Positions 20,201 to 30,930 of a DNA stretch of 64,000 bases are shown piece after piece. The DNA comes from Dama dama. Taxonomy: Eukaryota; Chordata; Mammalia; Artiodactyla; Cervidae. The stretch lies in contig NC_083696.1 in assembly GCF_033118175.1 (NCBI RefSeq), positions 37,867,001 through 37,931,000 of the forward strand. Direction: 5' to 3'. Below the pieces are notes generated by a model, which was not told the DNA's origin, made no database searches, and worked only from the letters and a program-made list of their open reading frames with translations. Each line of letters starts with the position of its first letter. The first letter of the stretch is position 1. A program made the translations under genes and the position numbers.

Positions 20201-21124
20201 AGGGTTCATCAAGACAAAGTGCATAGTCTGATTCAACAAAGAAATGGAATTTTCCCTTGAGCAGTCACTTCTAGTCCACTCCTTCGGGGTAGGATCTTCA
20301 TAGATTACACAATAAAAGGGAGATAAGATTTTTTCCTGCATGAATCTGCTCCTGTGTTGCCTTGCCTGTCTTGAGCATGGCTGTAACGGAATCCTTCCCC
20401 GGTAACCTATCCAATTCCATTTCTGCTACGAGAAAACCCAGCGAAAGGAAATCCTTACGACATTTTATAGTTTCTCTCATTATCAAAGTGGCCTCATAGA
20501 CTTGTTTCCCAAGCATTTATAGCCTGATGGCGTGACAGCTGTCTACTCAGGAATGACCATGTGAAAGAGTCCAGCAAAGCTCCCCACATGGCAAGAACTG
20601 AGGAAAGTTTATTTTGCTGGTAGCGCACATGGCTTTTCAAACAAGCAAGTTCTTTCTGAGGTCAATTAAACCTGCGTTCAGTAAAATCACATGGGAGACA
20701 AGAAGGCTGGGAATGTCAGTTATTGATTACATCTAGGTTACACCTAGAGAGAGGCTCTTCTGGCCCAACTTGATTAAAAATCATTCCCAAATCTAAATTT
20801 CCACAACATTATATCGTTTCCTTTATTCCCATCCATCATCTCTCCTCCATATCCCCCCACCTCCCTGAGTTTTCAGAAGATGGTTCAGTCATTTGTGCTT
20901 TATTGTACCTTATTCAGTTGAAAGAAAGCCTGACCCTGGAATGAGGCAGGGCACCATTGGGGAAAGTAATGGATATTTTTCTTGTCAAGGTAAACAGGAA
21001 ATCAGGACAGAGAATTCTAACACTTCATTTACTAGCATCATCATGGGATGAGATCCACAATATAAGAGTGTTTTCCAGGGCTCAAAGCCAAGTTATACTT
21101 CCTACTTTACGTGAGTTACTTAAG
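20201..21124. other. unique-looking stretch, no feature recognised
   Basis: About 0.9 kb with no recognised repeat and only short featureless frames. Confidence 0.55.
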
Positions 21125-21212
21125 CTCACAAAGCCTCCACTCCTCAGCTCTAAGACGGAGTTGATGACGTCTTTTTCACCCACTGTTATGAGTATTAAAT
21201 GAAAGAACACAT
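21125..21212 (-). mobile_element. MIR-like fragment
   Basis: CTCAGCTCTAAGACGGAGTT and GTTATGAGTATTAAATGAAA follow the minus-strand MIR order (counterparts of the usual CTGTAAAATGGGG and GAGGATTAAATGAG). Confidence 0.5.
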
Positions 21213-21331
21213 GCGATGTCTCTACCTATACTTCCAGCCACAGTACACTTTGAATATTAATTCACTTCCCTAAACTCTGAAAGTATCAAAACTCCAAGGG
21301 AAAAATTACATATAAATCTCTTACTTCCCTG

Positions 21332-21548
21332 CGTGCGTGGTTGCTAAGTCACTTCAAGTCGTGTCTGACCCTTTGCGACCCATGGACTGTAGCCTGCCAG
21401 GCTCCTCTGTCCATGGGATTCTCCAGGCAAGAACACTGGAGTGGGTGCCACGCCCTCCTCCAGGGGTTCTTCCCAACCCAGGGATCAAACCTGCATCTCT
21501 TGTGTCTCCTGCATTTGCAGGCAAGCTCTTTACCACTAGTACCATACA
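21332..21548 (-). mobile_element. Bov-tA SINE with TSD
   Basis: Antisense element with a longer head variant (TCTTGTGTCTCCTGCATTTG). The TSD TTACTTCCCTG is at 21321-21331 and 21549-21559. Confidence 0.94.
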
Positions 21549-21928
21549 TTACTTCCCTGACTTGTCAGTAAATATGTAGTATTCATGCCTCAGCCATGGG
21601 CTGGCCTCATTTGCCAGTAAGATGACACCTTATATCTAATGGTAGAAAATTGCAATCACTTACTTAGATAAACTCAATAAAATAGAGGTTGATGCCAAAA
21701 GTGGAAAAAATGAAATTATGCCCCTAGGTTGTTGATGCTTCTTCCAGAGAATAAATGAAAATAAAAATTTTAAGATTTGATCATGGATTCAATTATTGTA
21801 TGAACCAAATAAAGTGCCTATTTGCAGCAAATAGTCTATTTCTGTTACTATATGATACAAAAACATTAATCATTTGTGGAGGTTCATATGCTCTGGTTCT
21901 ACTCATGAGCTTTGTAACCTTGAGGAAA

Positions 21929-22140
21929 GTGAAAGCGTTAGTCGCTTAGCCGTGTCTGATTCTTTGTGACCCCATGGACTGTAGCCCTCCAGGTTCCTAT
22001 GTCCATGGGATTCTCTAGGCAAGTATATTGGAGTGGGTTGCCATTTCCTTCTCCAGGGGATCTTCCTGACCCAGGGATTGAACCCAGGTCTCCCGCATGG
22101 CAGGTGGATACTTCACTGTCTGAGCCACCAGGGAAGCCCC
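21929..22140 (-). mobile_element. Bov-tA SINE with a 13-base TSD
   Basis: Antisense, near consensus: GTTAGTCGCTTAGCCGTGTC through GAGCCACCAGGGAAGCCCC. The TSD AACCTTGAGGAAA is exact at 21916-21928 and 22141-22153. Confidence 0.96.
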
Positions 22141-22524
22141 AACCTTGAGGAAACATTTCTTAATTCTGAGCCTTTGTCTTCTCAGTTGTAAGACAAATCT
22201 TACTTTCCTTAAGGCATAAGCACCTGATTCACACTAAGTCGACAAATGATAGTATTTATTTTTATTAATAATGATATAATTAATCATCATAACACAGGTG
22301 GGATCCTTATTTTTTCATCAAAATTAAAACCAAGTTACACCAAGTATTAGAACAACTCAGTCAATTTTGCTTCTCTTGACTAGATGCTTCCTCAATGATT
22401 GAAAATAGGATTAATTCCACTGATACATTCTTCCAACAGGTTCCATTATTTACTTGTATTGATCATCTATGATTATCAAGTTCACACTATTGGATAGCTC
22501 TAAAGGGAAAACAGAAGGGGCTCT

Positions 22525-22985
22525 GACATTTATTTTCTACTCTATACAAGGCACTGGGCTACACGCTTCAGCACATATCAATCGTGTTATTTGTTTCTAC
22601 TAAAAACTATACAAAGGGAGAACTAAGCTGACCATTTTATTATTAACACCGTAAGGAAACTGAGAGGCTTCCCTGGTGGCTCATTGGTAAAGAATCCTCC
22701 TGCCAAACCTGAGACACTGGTTTGATCCCTGGGTCGGGAAGACCCCCTGGAGAAGGAAATGGCAACCCATTCCAGTATTCTTGCCTGGGAAATCCCAGGG
22801 ACAGAGGAGCCTGGCCGGCTACAGTCCATGGGATCACAAAAGAGACATGACTTAGCAACTAAACAACCATAACATAGGAAACTGAGGTTTGCTGAAGTTA
22901 AATGCATTGCCGATGGTTTGTGACAGAGCTTGGATTAAAATCAGGGTAATGTCAGATTTCAAAGCCCACACACTCCATTTCATCA
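22525..22985 (+). mobile_element. MIR SINE, split by a Bov-tA
   Basis: The left part (22525-22664) includes CAAGGCACTGGGCTACACGC and ends at GGAAACTGAG. The right part (22887-22985) resumes with TTTGCTGAAGTTAAATGCAT and TGACAGAGCTTGGATTAAAA. The Bov-tA sits precisely at the break. Confidence 0.75.
22665..22875 (+). mobile_element. Bov-tA SINE inserted in the MIR, with TSD
   Basis: GGCTTCCCTGGTGGCTCATT head to AGAGACATGACTTAGCAACT and an AACAACC tail. The TSD AGGAAACTGAG is at 22654-22664 and 22876-22886. Confidence 0.95.
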
Positions 22986-23258
22986 GAGACAGATGTGTTC
23001 CTTCGGGATTACAAAAGATGGGAGGCAGTTTGCATTTGAAGAACATTTCTTTTTCAGAGTGCTGTGAGAAGCAAAGAATCTCTGTGTATAGTCTAAAGAG
23101 AGCAATGTTTCCTCCAATTTATTGGTTCTCTTTTATTTAGCATTTTCCAAATCCTTGAAAAAAATGAATAAAAAATTATCTTCCAGTGAAAAATGAATTC
23201 ATCAAAATGCACGGATATTTCTTGACTGCAATGAGATTTTCTCTAAATCTTCTGTTTT

Positions 23259-23462
23259 GTTGTTGTTGTTTAGTCACTAAGTTGTGTTCAACTCTTTGTG
23301 ACTGTGGCCCACCAGGCTCCTCTCTCCATGGGATTTTTCAGGCAGGAATAGTGGAGAAGGTTGCCATTTCCTTCTCCAGAGGATCTTCACGACCCAGGGA
23401 TTGGACTTGACTCTCCTGCTTGGCAGGCAGATTCTTAACCACTGAGCAACCTGGGAAGTCGC
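23259..23462 (-). mobile_element. Bov-tA SINE with TSD
   Basis: Antisense, with a (GTT)n tail at its left edge. The TSD is AAATCTTCTGTTTT at 23245-23258 and AAATCTTTTGTTTT at 23463-23476 (one mismatch). Confidence 0.93.
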
Positions 23463-23954
23463 AAATCTTTTGTTTTACATACTATCTGAATATACCACCT
23501 TCACTGAATTGTGGTTCTTCTCTCTCTTGTTCCTTCTGTTTCATTTGCATGGTGCTCTGGGGTTAAAAGATGTACCTACTTGGAAAAAGAGAAAATCAAA
23601 AGTATGATTTTTATGAAAAAATTCCCATTGATCAGAAGGAGAAACTGGATCCACTTTTCCAAGAGATCAAAACAAGCAATCTTTTGAGCTAAACATGAAT
23701 CCTTCACACTAGGGTAATACCTATTAGAAGTTTTGTTCTGTGAAAAAGCAATGCACCAGGTAAAGTTCAGACAAGTCCATCAGAGTATGTCTTTGTCCAG
23801 AAGATGGAAGAGAATGAAAGTTCATTGAGAGCATCTGCAACTGTCTTATACCTTGTCTGCTGTTGCAGTCTTCCCAGGACTTTTGAAAAATAGGGACATT
23901 TATTCTCACTTGAGCCTATAGATAAGCTCAAAACTGGTTAAGTAAACTTCCTTT

Positions 23955-24172
23955 GGGGCTTCCCAGGTGGTGCTAATGGTAAAGAACCTATCTCCCAATG
24001 CAAGAGACATAAGAGATGCCGGCTCAGTCCCTGGATTGGAAAGATCTCCTAGAGGAGGGTATGGCAATCGATTCCAATATTCTTGCCTGGAGAATCCCAT
24101 AAACAGAGGACTTTGTTGGGCTACAACCCACAGGGTCGCAAAGAGTCAGACATAACTGAAATGACTCAGCAT
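23955..24172 (+). mobile_element. Bov-tA SINE, longer-head variant
   Basis: Head GCTTCCCAGGTGGTGCTAAT with the insertion GACATAAGAGATGCCGGCTC, then a diverged Bov-A unit ending GTCAGACATAACTGAAATGA. Confidence 0.9.
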
Positions 24173-24289
24173 ACATAAAAACTTCGTTTTAAAAAGTCCT
24201 AAAGGTAGAAGAATTGAAATTTGAATTCCATACTTTACTGACTCATGATAAAGTAATTTTCATTAATTGCATCCTTGTCACATATCAAG

Positions 24290-24485
24290 TAATTAACATG
24301 ACCTTCAATGCTTACAACAACATTACAATGTAGGTGTTGTTCTCTTCATTTTTAAACTTCAGTAGACTGAGGTTTAGGTAGGCTAAGAAACTTTCTCAAC
24401 ATCACATGGCTAGGAAAGTGTAGAGCCAAGATTTTAATAGGCTCACCTCTTTCTAAAGCCATCCCTTTTCATAGCTCCATACAAC
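24290..24485 (+). mobile_element. MIR SINE
   Basis: TTAAACTTCAGTAGACTGAG, AGAAACTTTCTCAACATCAC and ATGGCTAGGAAAGTGTAGAG match MIR order and spacing. Confidence 0.7.
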
Positions 24486-26039
24486 TTCCTGGCAGAGTTA
24501 ATAACCACATTGACCTTAGGTAAGACAAATTTGGGGTGGACATGGAAGCAAGGAGAACCTACAGCAGAATGCCACTGTCTTCTTGGAATTCATGCAAATA
24601 AGGAAGCCAATGAAAGGCATCGTTAGTATGTGCCATGCAATTTGAGGAGCAGATTTTTGAAAACAGAAAATAAAAAAGGAAAAAAATAAAGGAGTCAACT
24701 CATGGGACAGAGAAAAAGAACTACAAGTTCCCAAAGTAAAGTTGTGACAATACAGTCATAGCTAAAGTCAGATAGAAATATACATGCGATCATCTAAAGA
24801 AAGTCATAACCCAAGAAAATCTCTGATATTAAAAGAAAAGGAGCAAATGAGAAAGAAGTTCTCTCTAAGAATCTTGGGCATGTTTTCACTGATGAAATAA
24901 AAGTACTCAAGATAACAAAATGGTCTTTTTATAGGTAACTTTGGGGAAACATTAAAAAATATAAAGAACATGAAATATAAGAAAATAAATAATAACGTCA
25001 CAGTCAGCAGACGCAACACCTGCCTCAGTTGCATCTATGCCTGTAGATTGTCTCTTTGGAAAAAAAGGAATTCTCTAGCAATTGGTTCCTAAGAGCCCCT
25101 CACAGTTGTATGGAAGAATATGTAGGCTCCCTAAAGTCATCAGCCTTCAAGTCCCAAGTTAAATGTTTAAATATCTCATGGAAGAAAATTGATGAACAGA
25201 ATCAAAAAGATGCAGAAAGGGGAGGAGGATAGCAAGAGGATCTAAGAATGATGGGTAAAAAGTAGACAAGACGTGCAAAGTACAGTGCATCTGTATATAC
25301 ATATGGTTGAAATTAGAGTCAGAGAGAAATTACTCAGAGGCTAATTAGTGCTCAGAGAGAATGCCTTTGTCACCGGCTTGATCTTAGTACTTTGTTACAT
25401 CCGTGAACAGTGAGGGTTGGGCTGCACCGCCTTAGGGTAGTGAGTAATGGCTTGCACCATCTGTGGTTGTTTTCAGGCACCTGAACCCAGAAGGATCCGC
25501 CCTCTGTAGGAACCATCACACACTGTGTACTGAGTGTGTGCTATCTCCACTGCCTGGGCAGAACTCTTACAAGGGTGAGGATTCTTGATCTTGGAATAAG
25601 GAAGATGGTTACTGGGAATAACCTGAAGTCACAGCCTTGAAAAGATTCTCTTCGCTAACATTTCCCTTCCTTTCCTTTCTTTTCTTTTTCCTTGACTCGT
25701 TCTTTTCTTTTTAAAATAGATGTTGAACTGCTGGTCCTTGAAGAAGAAAAAGAAGGAAATGTTGAGTGGAACTGCCTGTGATACAGGGGAAAGAAGATGA
25801 GAAAGTGACTATAGATGAAAAATAGGAGGAGGAGGGCAAAAAGAGGAAGAAGAGGGAGAGGAAGAAGCAGCAACAGGATTCAGGGAAAAAACGGTAAACA
25901 GAGAAAAGCATTTCTGATGCTTAAAGATAATTATGAGAGACACTTATCTTAAAGATACTAATCTTATACTACTCTTAAAGATAAGTATGAGACACCACGG
26001 ATTATTGTTAGGTCTTGGTGGCATACCCGAGCACCATGA
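24486..26039. other. repeat-poor stretch with purine- and pyrimidine-rich tracts
   Basis: About 1.5 kb without a recognised mobile element. At 25663-25715 the plus strand is pyrimidine-rich (TTCCTTTCCTTTCTTTTC), and at about 25738-25880 it becomes strongly purine-rich (GGAGGAGGAGGGCAAAAAGA). No coding signature. Confidence 0.55.
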
Positions 26040-26215
26040 TTTCTCATTATAAAATGGAGGTGATTATACACAATCTTCAGGGGATTTTGCCAGACTAATA
26101 GAATAGCAATTTTTTCATAAAGGGTTGTCAGAACTAAGTGAGTTAATGAATAAATATAGTACTAAAAACATGTCTAGCACATAGAAAGTTCAACATTGTT
26201 AGCAACTGTTACCAT
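26040..26215 (-). mobile_element. MIR SINE
   Basis: CATTATAAAATGGAGGTGAT, AGAACTAAGTGAGTTAATGA and TGTCTAGCACATAGAAAGTT follow minus-strand MIR order. Confidence 0.65.
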
Positions 26216-26320
26216 TGTTTATGTTGTTAGCAGTAATACTAGGGTTATTGAAATGTCTGTAAAGTACCAAATATTGCTAGGTGCATGTAAGTTTTTAATA
26301 AATGACTACTATGACAATAA

Positions 26321-26447
26321 AAGTGGCATAGGAAATGGCAACCCACTCCAGTATTCTCACCTGGAGAATCCCATGGACAGAGGAGCCTGGCTATGGTCAT
26401 TGGTATCATGAAGAGTTGAACATGATTTAGCAGCTGACCATACACAC
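26321..26447 (+). mobile_element. single Bov-A unit with TSD
   Basis: Only the Bov-A part is present (GGAAATGGCAACCCACTCCA to AGTTGAACATGATTTAGCAG). The TSD ATGACAATAA at 26311-26320 and 26448-26457 shows that it inserted as a monomer or as a 5'-truncated Bov-tA. Confidence 0.92.
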
Positions 26448-26457
26448 ATGACAATAA

Positions 26458-26997
26458 TAAGGTTATTGCTACCATTGTTATTGCTATTTAAATAAAAATG
26501 GGACACAAACATAATTAAAACATTAAAGAATAAAAACAAAGAAAAGATATCATAAATGAAAAGACAGAAAACAAGAAGACAATGCGGAAACAAGATCAAA
26601 GTAACAATAAGAAAAAGTTCAACTTGCATACAAAATAACTATATACCATAAATTAAAAACAGAAAGTGAAATGAGAAAAAAGAAAAAAGAAATTAATCTC
26701 ATGTTAGAAATGAGGAGAAAATATAATTTTCAAATAGTATGATTGTACAATAGGAACACACAAGAGTACCAACTAAGATATTATTAAAACTGACTAGAAA
26801 TTTCAGAAAAGTTAAAAAATAAGATGGCAAAAATAAAGATTGTTTCCACACACAAAGATATATAAAGAACATGTAAAGACAGAAGATCTTATATACCATA
26901 GTGTATAAAATAGAACTAGATTTAGAGCAAGGATAAAAGTTAGAGATAAAAATGTACATTTACTGATTCACTCATGCTGTCTTGGAATAAACTGAAC
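26458..26997. other. A-rich stretch, no feature recognised
   Basis: Very A-rich on the plus strand (for example GAAATGAGAAAAAAGAAAAA) with no identifiable repeat or coding frame. Confidence 0.5.
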
Positions 26998-27658
26998 AGT
27001 CAGTTCAGTCGCTCAGTCTTGTCTGACTCTTTGCGACCCCATGGACTGCGGCACACCAGGCCTCCCTGTCCAACACCAACTCCCGGAGCTTGCTCAAACT
27101 CATGTCCATCCAGTCGGTGATGCCATCCAACCATCTCATCCTCTGTCATCCCCTTCTCCTCCTGCCCTCAATCTTGCCCAGCATCAGAGTCTTTTCAAAT
27201 GAGTCAGTTCTTCACATCAGGTGGCCAAAGTATTGCAGTTTCAGCTTTAGCATCAGTCCTTCCAGTGAACACCCAGGACTGATCTCCTTTAGGATGGACT
27301 GGTTGGATCTCCTTATAGTCCAAGGGACTCTCAAGAGTCTTCTCCAACACCATAGTTCAAAAGCATCAATTCTTCAGTGCTCAGTTTCTTTACAGTCCAA
27401 CTCTCATATCCATTCATGACTACTGGAAATACCATAGCTTTGACTAGATGGACTTTTGTTGGCAAAGTAACGTCTCTGCTTTTTAATATGCTGTCTAGGT
27501 TTGTCATAGCTTTTCTTCCAAAGAGCAAGTGTCTTTTAATTTTATGGCTGCAGTCACCATCTGCAGTCATTTTGGAGCCCAAGAAAATAGTGTCACTGTT
27601 TCCATTGTTTTCCCATCTACTTGCCATGAAGTGATGGGACCAGATACCTTGATCTTAG
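26998..27658 (-). mobile_element. BovB 3' fragment, antisense
   Basis: From CAGTCAGTTCAGTCGCTCAG (BovB 3' end) to CAGATACCTTGATCTTAGT, about 660 bases. It ends abruptly at 27658, where a CHR-like tail begins. Broken frames on the minus strand include MTNLDSILKSRDVTLPTKVH. Confidence 0.92.
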
Positions 27659-27712
27659 TGGCATGCAAGTAAAACCTGATGCAGCCAAATAAATAAATAT
27701 TTAAAAAATAAA
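27659..27712 (+). mobile_element. probable CHR SINE tail
   Basis: GATGCAGCCAAATAAATAAA followed by an A-rich run resembles the terminal 30-50 bases of CHR SINEs. It is joined directly to the 5' edge of the antisense BovB. Confidence 0.5.
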
Positions 27713-28059
27713 AGGGTATATTTTTATTGTATGTTACATTACACTTCACTTTACATTATACTTAATGAACCTGATTTTTCAGAAGTACTAATTGAAGCTC
27801 CATGTGCATGTGTAAATTATGAGCTTTTCTGGTTGACATCTTTCAACTCCTATAAATTTCCCCTTCCAATTTTTGGGGGCATTAAGCCTCTATATTCTTT
27901 TATTGCCATTTTAATTGGGCTTTTAGGAGAATGAGGAGATAACTGTGTATTCACTTCTTTGTGTGAACACACAAATTGAACTGTGTGTTCAATTTGCCAT
28001 GTTTAATCAAAAGTTCAGAGGTGATATTTCAAATCAGTGAGAAAGGCTGGAGTACTGAG
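27713..28059. other. AT-rich stretch with a pair of overlapping short hairpins
   Basis: No repeat family recognised. At 27958-27975 TTTGTGTG and CACACAAA flank AA. At 27973-27995 AAATTGAAC and GTTCAATTT flank TGTGT. The two stems share AAA at 27973-27975, so only one can form at a time. Confidence 0.6.
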
Positions 28060-28258
28060 TTAGGTATAGAGTAGATCTTAAGCATGTGTGTCAACACACA
28101 CACAACAAAAGCTAACTATGTAAGGTGATGGATGTGTTAACTAACCTTAAGGTGCTAATCATTTCATAATATGTACATATATCAAGTCATCATGTTATAC
28201 ACCTTAGATATACATGATGTTATTTGTCAGTGATATCTTGATAAAGCTAGAAAGTGTG
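28060..28258 (+). mobile_element. old L1 3' UTR
   Basis: GTGATGGATGTGTTAACTAA, CATCATGTTATACACCTTAG and TATCTTGATAAAGCT match the conserved 3' UTR of older mammalian L1s. Confidence 0.7.
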
Positions 28259-28374
28259 AAATTTCTGAATGACAAAATTAAGGCAAACAAAATAACAAAA
28301 AATACTAGAAATATTTCTAATATATCTGGTCAATGCAGATTAATGTCCTAAGGCACAAAATACTTCTATGAATA

Positions 28375-29290
28375 AAAGGGAAAAAAAGATAACCTAATTT
28401 TAAAATAAAAGACATGAAAAAGTGGCCCACAGAAAGGAATATAAATGGTAAATAAAATAACTGTAAATCATTGACCTTTTTTGTAACTAATAAATTCTAA
28501 TTAAACCATATACTTTTAGGACTTCCCTGATGGTCCAGTGGTTAAGACGTGGTGCTTCCACTGCAGGGGGTACAGGTTCAATCCCTGGCTGGGGAACTAA
28601 GATCCCAAATGCCAAGCAGGTCCAAAAAATAAATAAAAATTTTAAAACCTATATACTTTTGTTCTGTAAGTGGCTAATTTTCTCTTCTTTAAGAACAATA
28701 CCTAATGACTAACAATGATGAAGGCAACTGACTATTCGCGCGCAAATATAAATTTGGTTCAACTTTCTTTGGGGTAATTTAGCAATCTATATACAAACAA
28801 CAATTTAGTAAGACTATATAGTAAATCTTAAATGCAAAATATACCCCATAACCAGCAATTCAATTTCTGGAAATCTTTCCTAAAGAAATTATTTTAAAAT
28901 GTGTACAAGATTTTTGTTATAAGAATATTAATAACAATTGTTTCTAATAGTAAAAGTAAAAAATGTGAGCAACTGTAAGTTGATTAAACAAAATCCAGTC
29001 TTTTAAGAATGTTGCGGGTAAATATTGTTTTCCCATGGAGAAATATTGGTTATATACTGCAAATAAAACCAACAGAATTACAAAAATTTATACAGCACAT
29101 AAAACCACTGTGTAGAGAATAAAAGTATGTATAAATATGCACATAGAGGAAATTATCTGGAAAGAAACACATACAATAACTCTCAGGAATTATCTCTGAG
29201 TGATGAGATTATGAATGTTGTTTTTTTTTTTTAATTTAGCACTGTTTAGCATTTTTTGTGATGAATATGTATGACTTTTTTAATTAATAG
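28375..29290 (+). mobile_element. ancient L1 (late ORF2 to 3' UTR), split by a CHR SINE
   Basis: Collinear with an old L1: GACATGAAAAAGTGGCCCAC near 28405, AACCAGCAATTCAATTTCTG near 28850, then 3' UTR-like ACTCTCAGGAATTATCTCTG near 29180. The CHR element at 28518-28650 interrupts it. Coding is fully decayed. Confidence 0.65.
28518..28650 (+). mobile_element. CHR-type SINE, short form, with TSD
   Basis: GACTTCCCTGATGGTCCAGT head, GGTTCAATCCCTGGCTGGGG, A-rich tail. The TSD ATATACTTTT is at 28508-28517 and 28651-28660. Confidence 0.93.
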
Positions 29291-29394
29291 AAAAAGAATT
29301 TTTTTTTTACTTTAAAGAAGAGATTCTATCCAGAATAGTAAGAGAAATGTAAGACATTTAGAAATCAACTCAAGAAAAAATGAGTTATGTATGT

Positions 29395-29562
29395 CAATTA
29401 ATTAAAACAAAGGAGCCAAGAATATACAATGGGGAAAGGATAATCTCTTCAATAAGTGGTGCTGGGAAAACTGGATAGCTACATGCAAAAGAATGAAACT
29501 ACTGCCTTAGACTATACACAAAAATCAAGACAAAATTGATTAAAGCCTTAAAAAAAATGTAT
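29395..29562 (+). mobile_element. L1 ORF2 fragment, mid-age
   Basis: AAAGGAGCCAAGAATATACA, GTGGTGCTGGGAAAACTGGA and AAAAGAATGAAACTACTGCC correspond to the ORF2 segment that is also present at 3030-3130. Different and older copy; both ends lost. Confidence 0.8.
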
Positions 29563-29593
29563 ATATAATGGCAAGTCCCAAACTTCCTTTCCC

Positions 29594-29757
29594 CAGTTGC
29601 TGTTGTTTACCTGCTAAGTCGTGTCCGACTCTTTTGTGATGCCACGGACTATAGCCCGTCAAGCTCCTCTGTACATGAGATTTCCCAAGCAAGAATACTG
29701 GAGTGGGTTGCCATTTACTTCTCCAGGGGATCTTCCCGACCCAGGGATTGAACCTGT
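29594..29757 (-). mobile_element. Bov-tA SINE, head truncated
   Basis: Antisense: GCTAAGTCGTGTCCGACTCT to GGGATTGAACCTGTGTGG. It lacks the last part of the tRNA-like head. Confidence 0.9.
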
Positions 29758-30275
29758 GTGGTAGATCTTTGATCACTCATAACACTCGCTGCCTTCTCTG
29801 TGGACGCCACTGATTCCTGGCCCCACCGATGTCAGGCTTGGTCCTGAGGCTCATTCTGATGAATAAAAGTGAGCCCAGGTATGGTTCTGGCAATGTCCCA
29901 GATGAGGGCTGTTCCTCAATCTGGATCCCAGAGTGAGGATGACAAGACGCAGAACTGCACTCAAGCCATATCAGACATGTGTAATGAGCAAGAAATAAAC
30001 CCCTGTTGTAAGCCATGGCAAATTTAATGTGATAAGGAAATGAAAGGAAAGATCTGCTGGATGCCCTTGGCAAAGTTCTCCTGAATCCTTCAAAAAAGGC
30101 ACAAGGAGTAAATCTCCTATTCAGAGTTACTGAGGGCACATGTGACCCCTGATGCCATCACCAGCCAACCTAAATCATGAGAGAGACCAGGCTCAGCATG
30201 AAACCAATGCTGCAGAGATGGAAATGAACTAGATCCTTAATATCCTGAGCAGATTTCCTTATTTAAACCAGTGCA
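29758..30275. other. no feature recognised
   Basis: About 0.5 kb. A 120-codon minus-strand frame (30139-29777) has no known domain and no coding context. Confidence 0.5.
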
Positions 30276-30512
30276 GGGACTTCCCTGGTGGTCTAGTGAT
30301 TAATAATCTGCCTTGCAATGCAGAGGACACAAGTTTGATCCCTGGCAGGAGGAGAGGGGTGGGCCTAAGATCCCACATGCCACGAAGCAATTGAGCCTCT
30401 ACGTGGCAACTACTGAACCTGAGCACCACGACTGGAGAGAGTCCATGCACCATAATGGCGGTTCCACGTGCCACAGCTAAGACCCAAGGCAGCTAAAAAA
30501 ATAAATGAATCA
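30276..30512 (+). mobile_element. CHR-type SINE
   Basis: GGGACTTCCCTGGTGGTCTA head, then CCACATGCCACGAAGCAATT and CTACTGAACCTGAGCACCAC, ending GACCCAAGGCAGCTAAAAAA. CAGTGCA flanks both sides. Confidence 0.92.
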
Positions 30513-30797
30513 GTGCAAGCTTCTTTTCACCTGTAGTTGACAGCATCCCAATAGATTCCAAAACTAATCCATGAAACATGATCCTGGGGCCACCAGCCAC
30601 TGAAGAATTTTGAGACAGCAGTGATGGAAAAAAGGCAACGTACTGAAAAGACACATCCAGCATTTGTGAAGAAATGTTCAAAATGGATTGGAAGAGAAGC
30701 AAGACGACCAGTTCCAGGAAAAGAACAATCATCCACAGATAGTTTAATGGCAGTGAGTACTAGGGAGAACTGACCGGACTCATTCCCTGAAGGAGAT

Positions 30798-30930
30798 GCG
30801 TGCATGCTCAGTCGCTCAGTTGTGTCTGATTCTTTGTGACCCCACGGACTGTAGCCCAACAGACTTATCTATCCGTGGGAATTCCCAGGTAAGAATACTG
30901 GAGTGGTTGGCCATTTCCTTTCTCCATTTC
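30798..30930 (-). mobile_element. single Bov-A unit or truncated Bov-tA
   Basis: Antisense: GCTCAGTCGCTCAGTTGTGT to GGCCATTTCCTTTCTCCA. No tRNA-like head. Confidence 0.88.
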
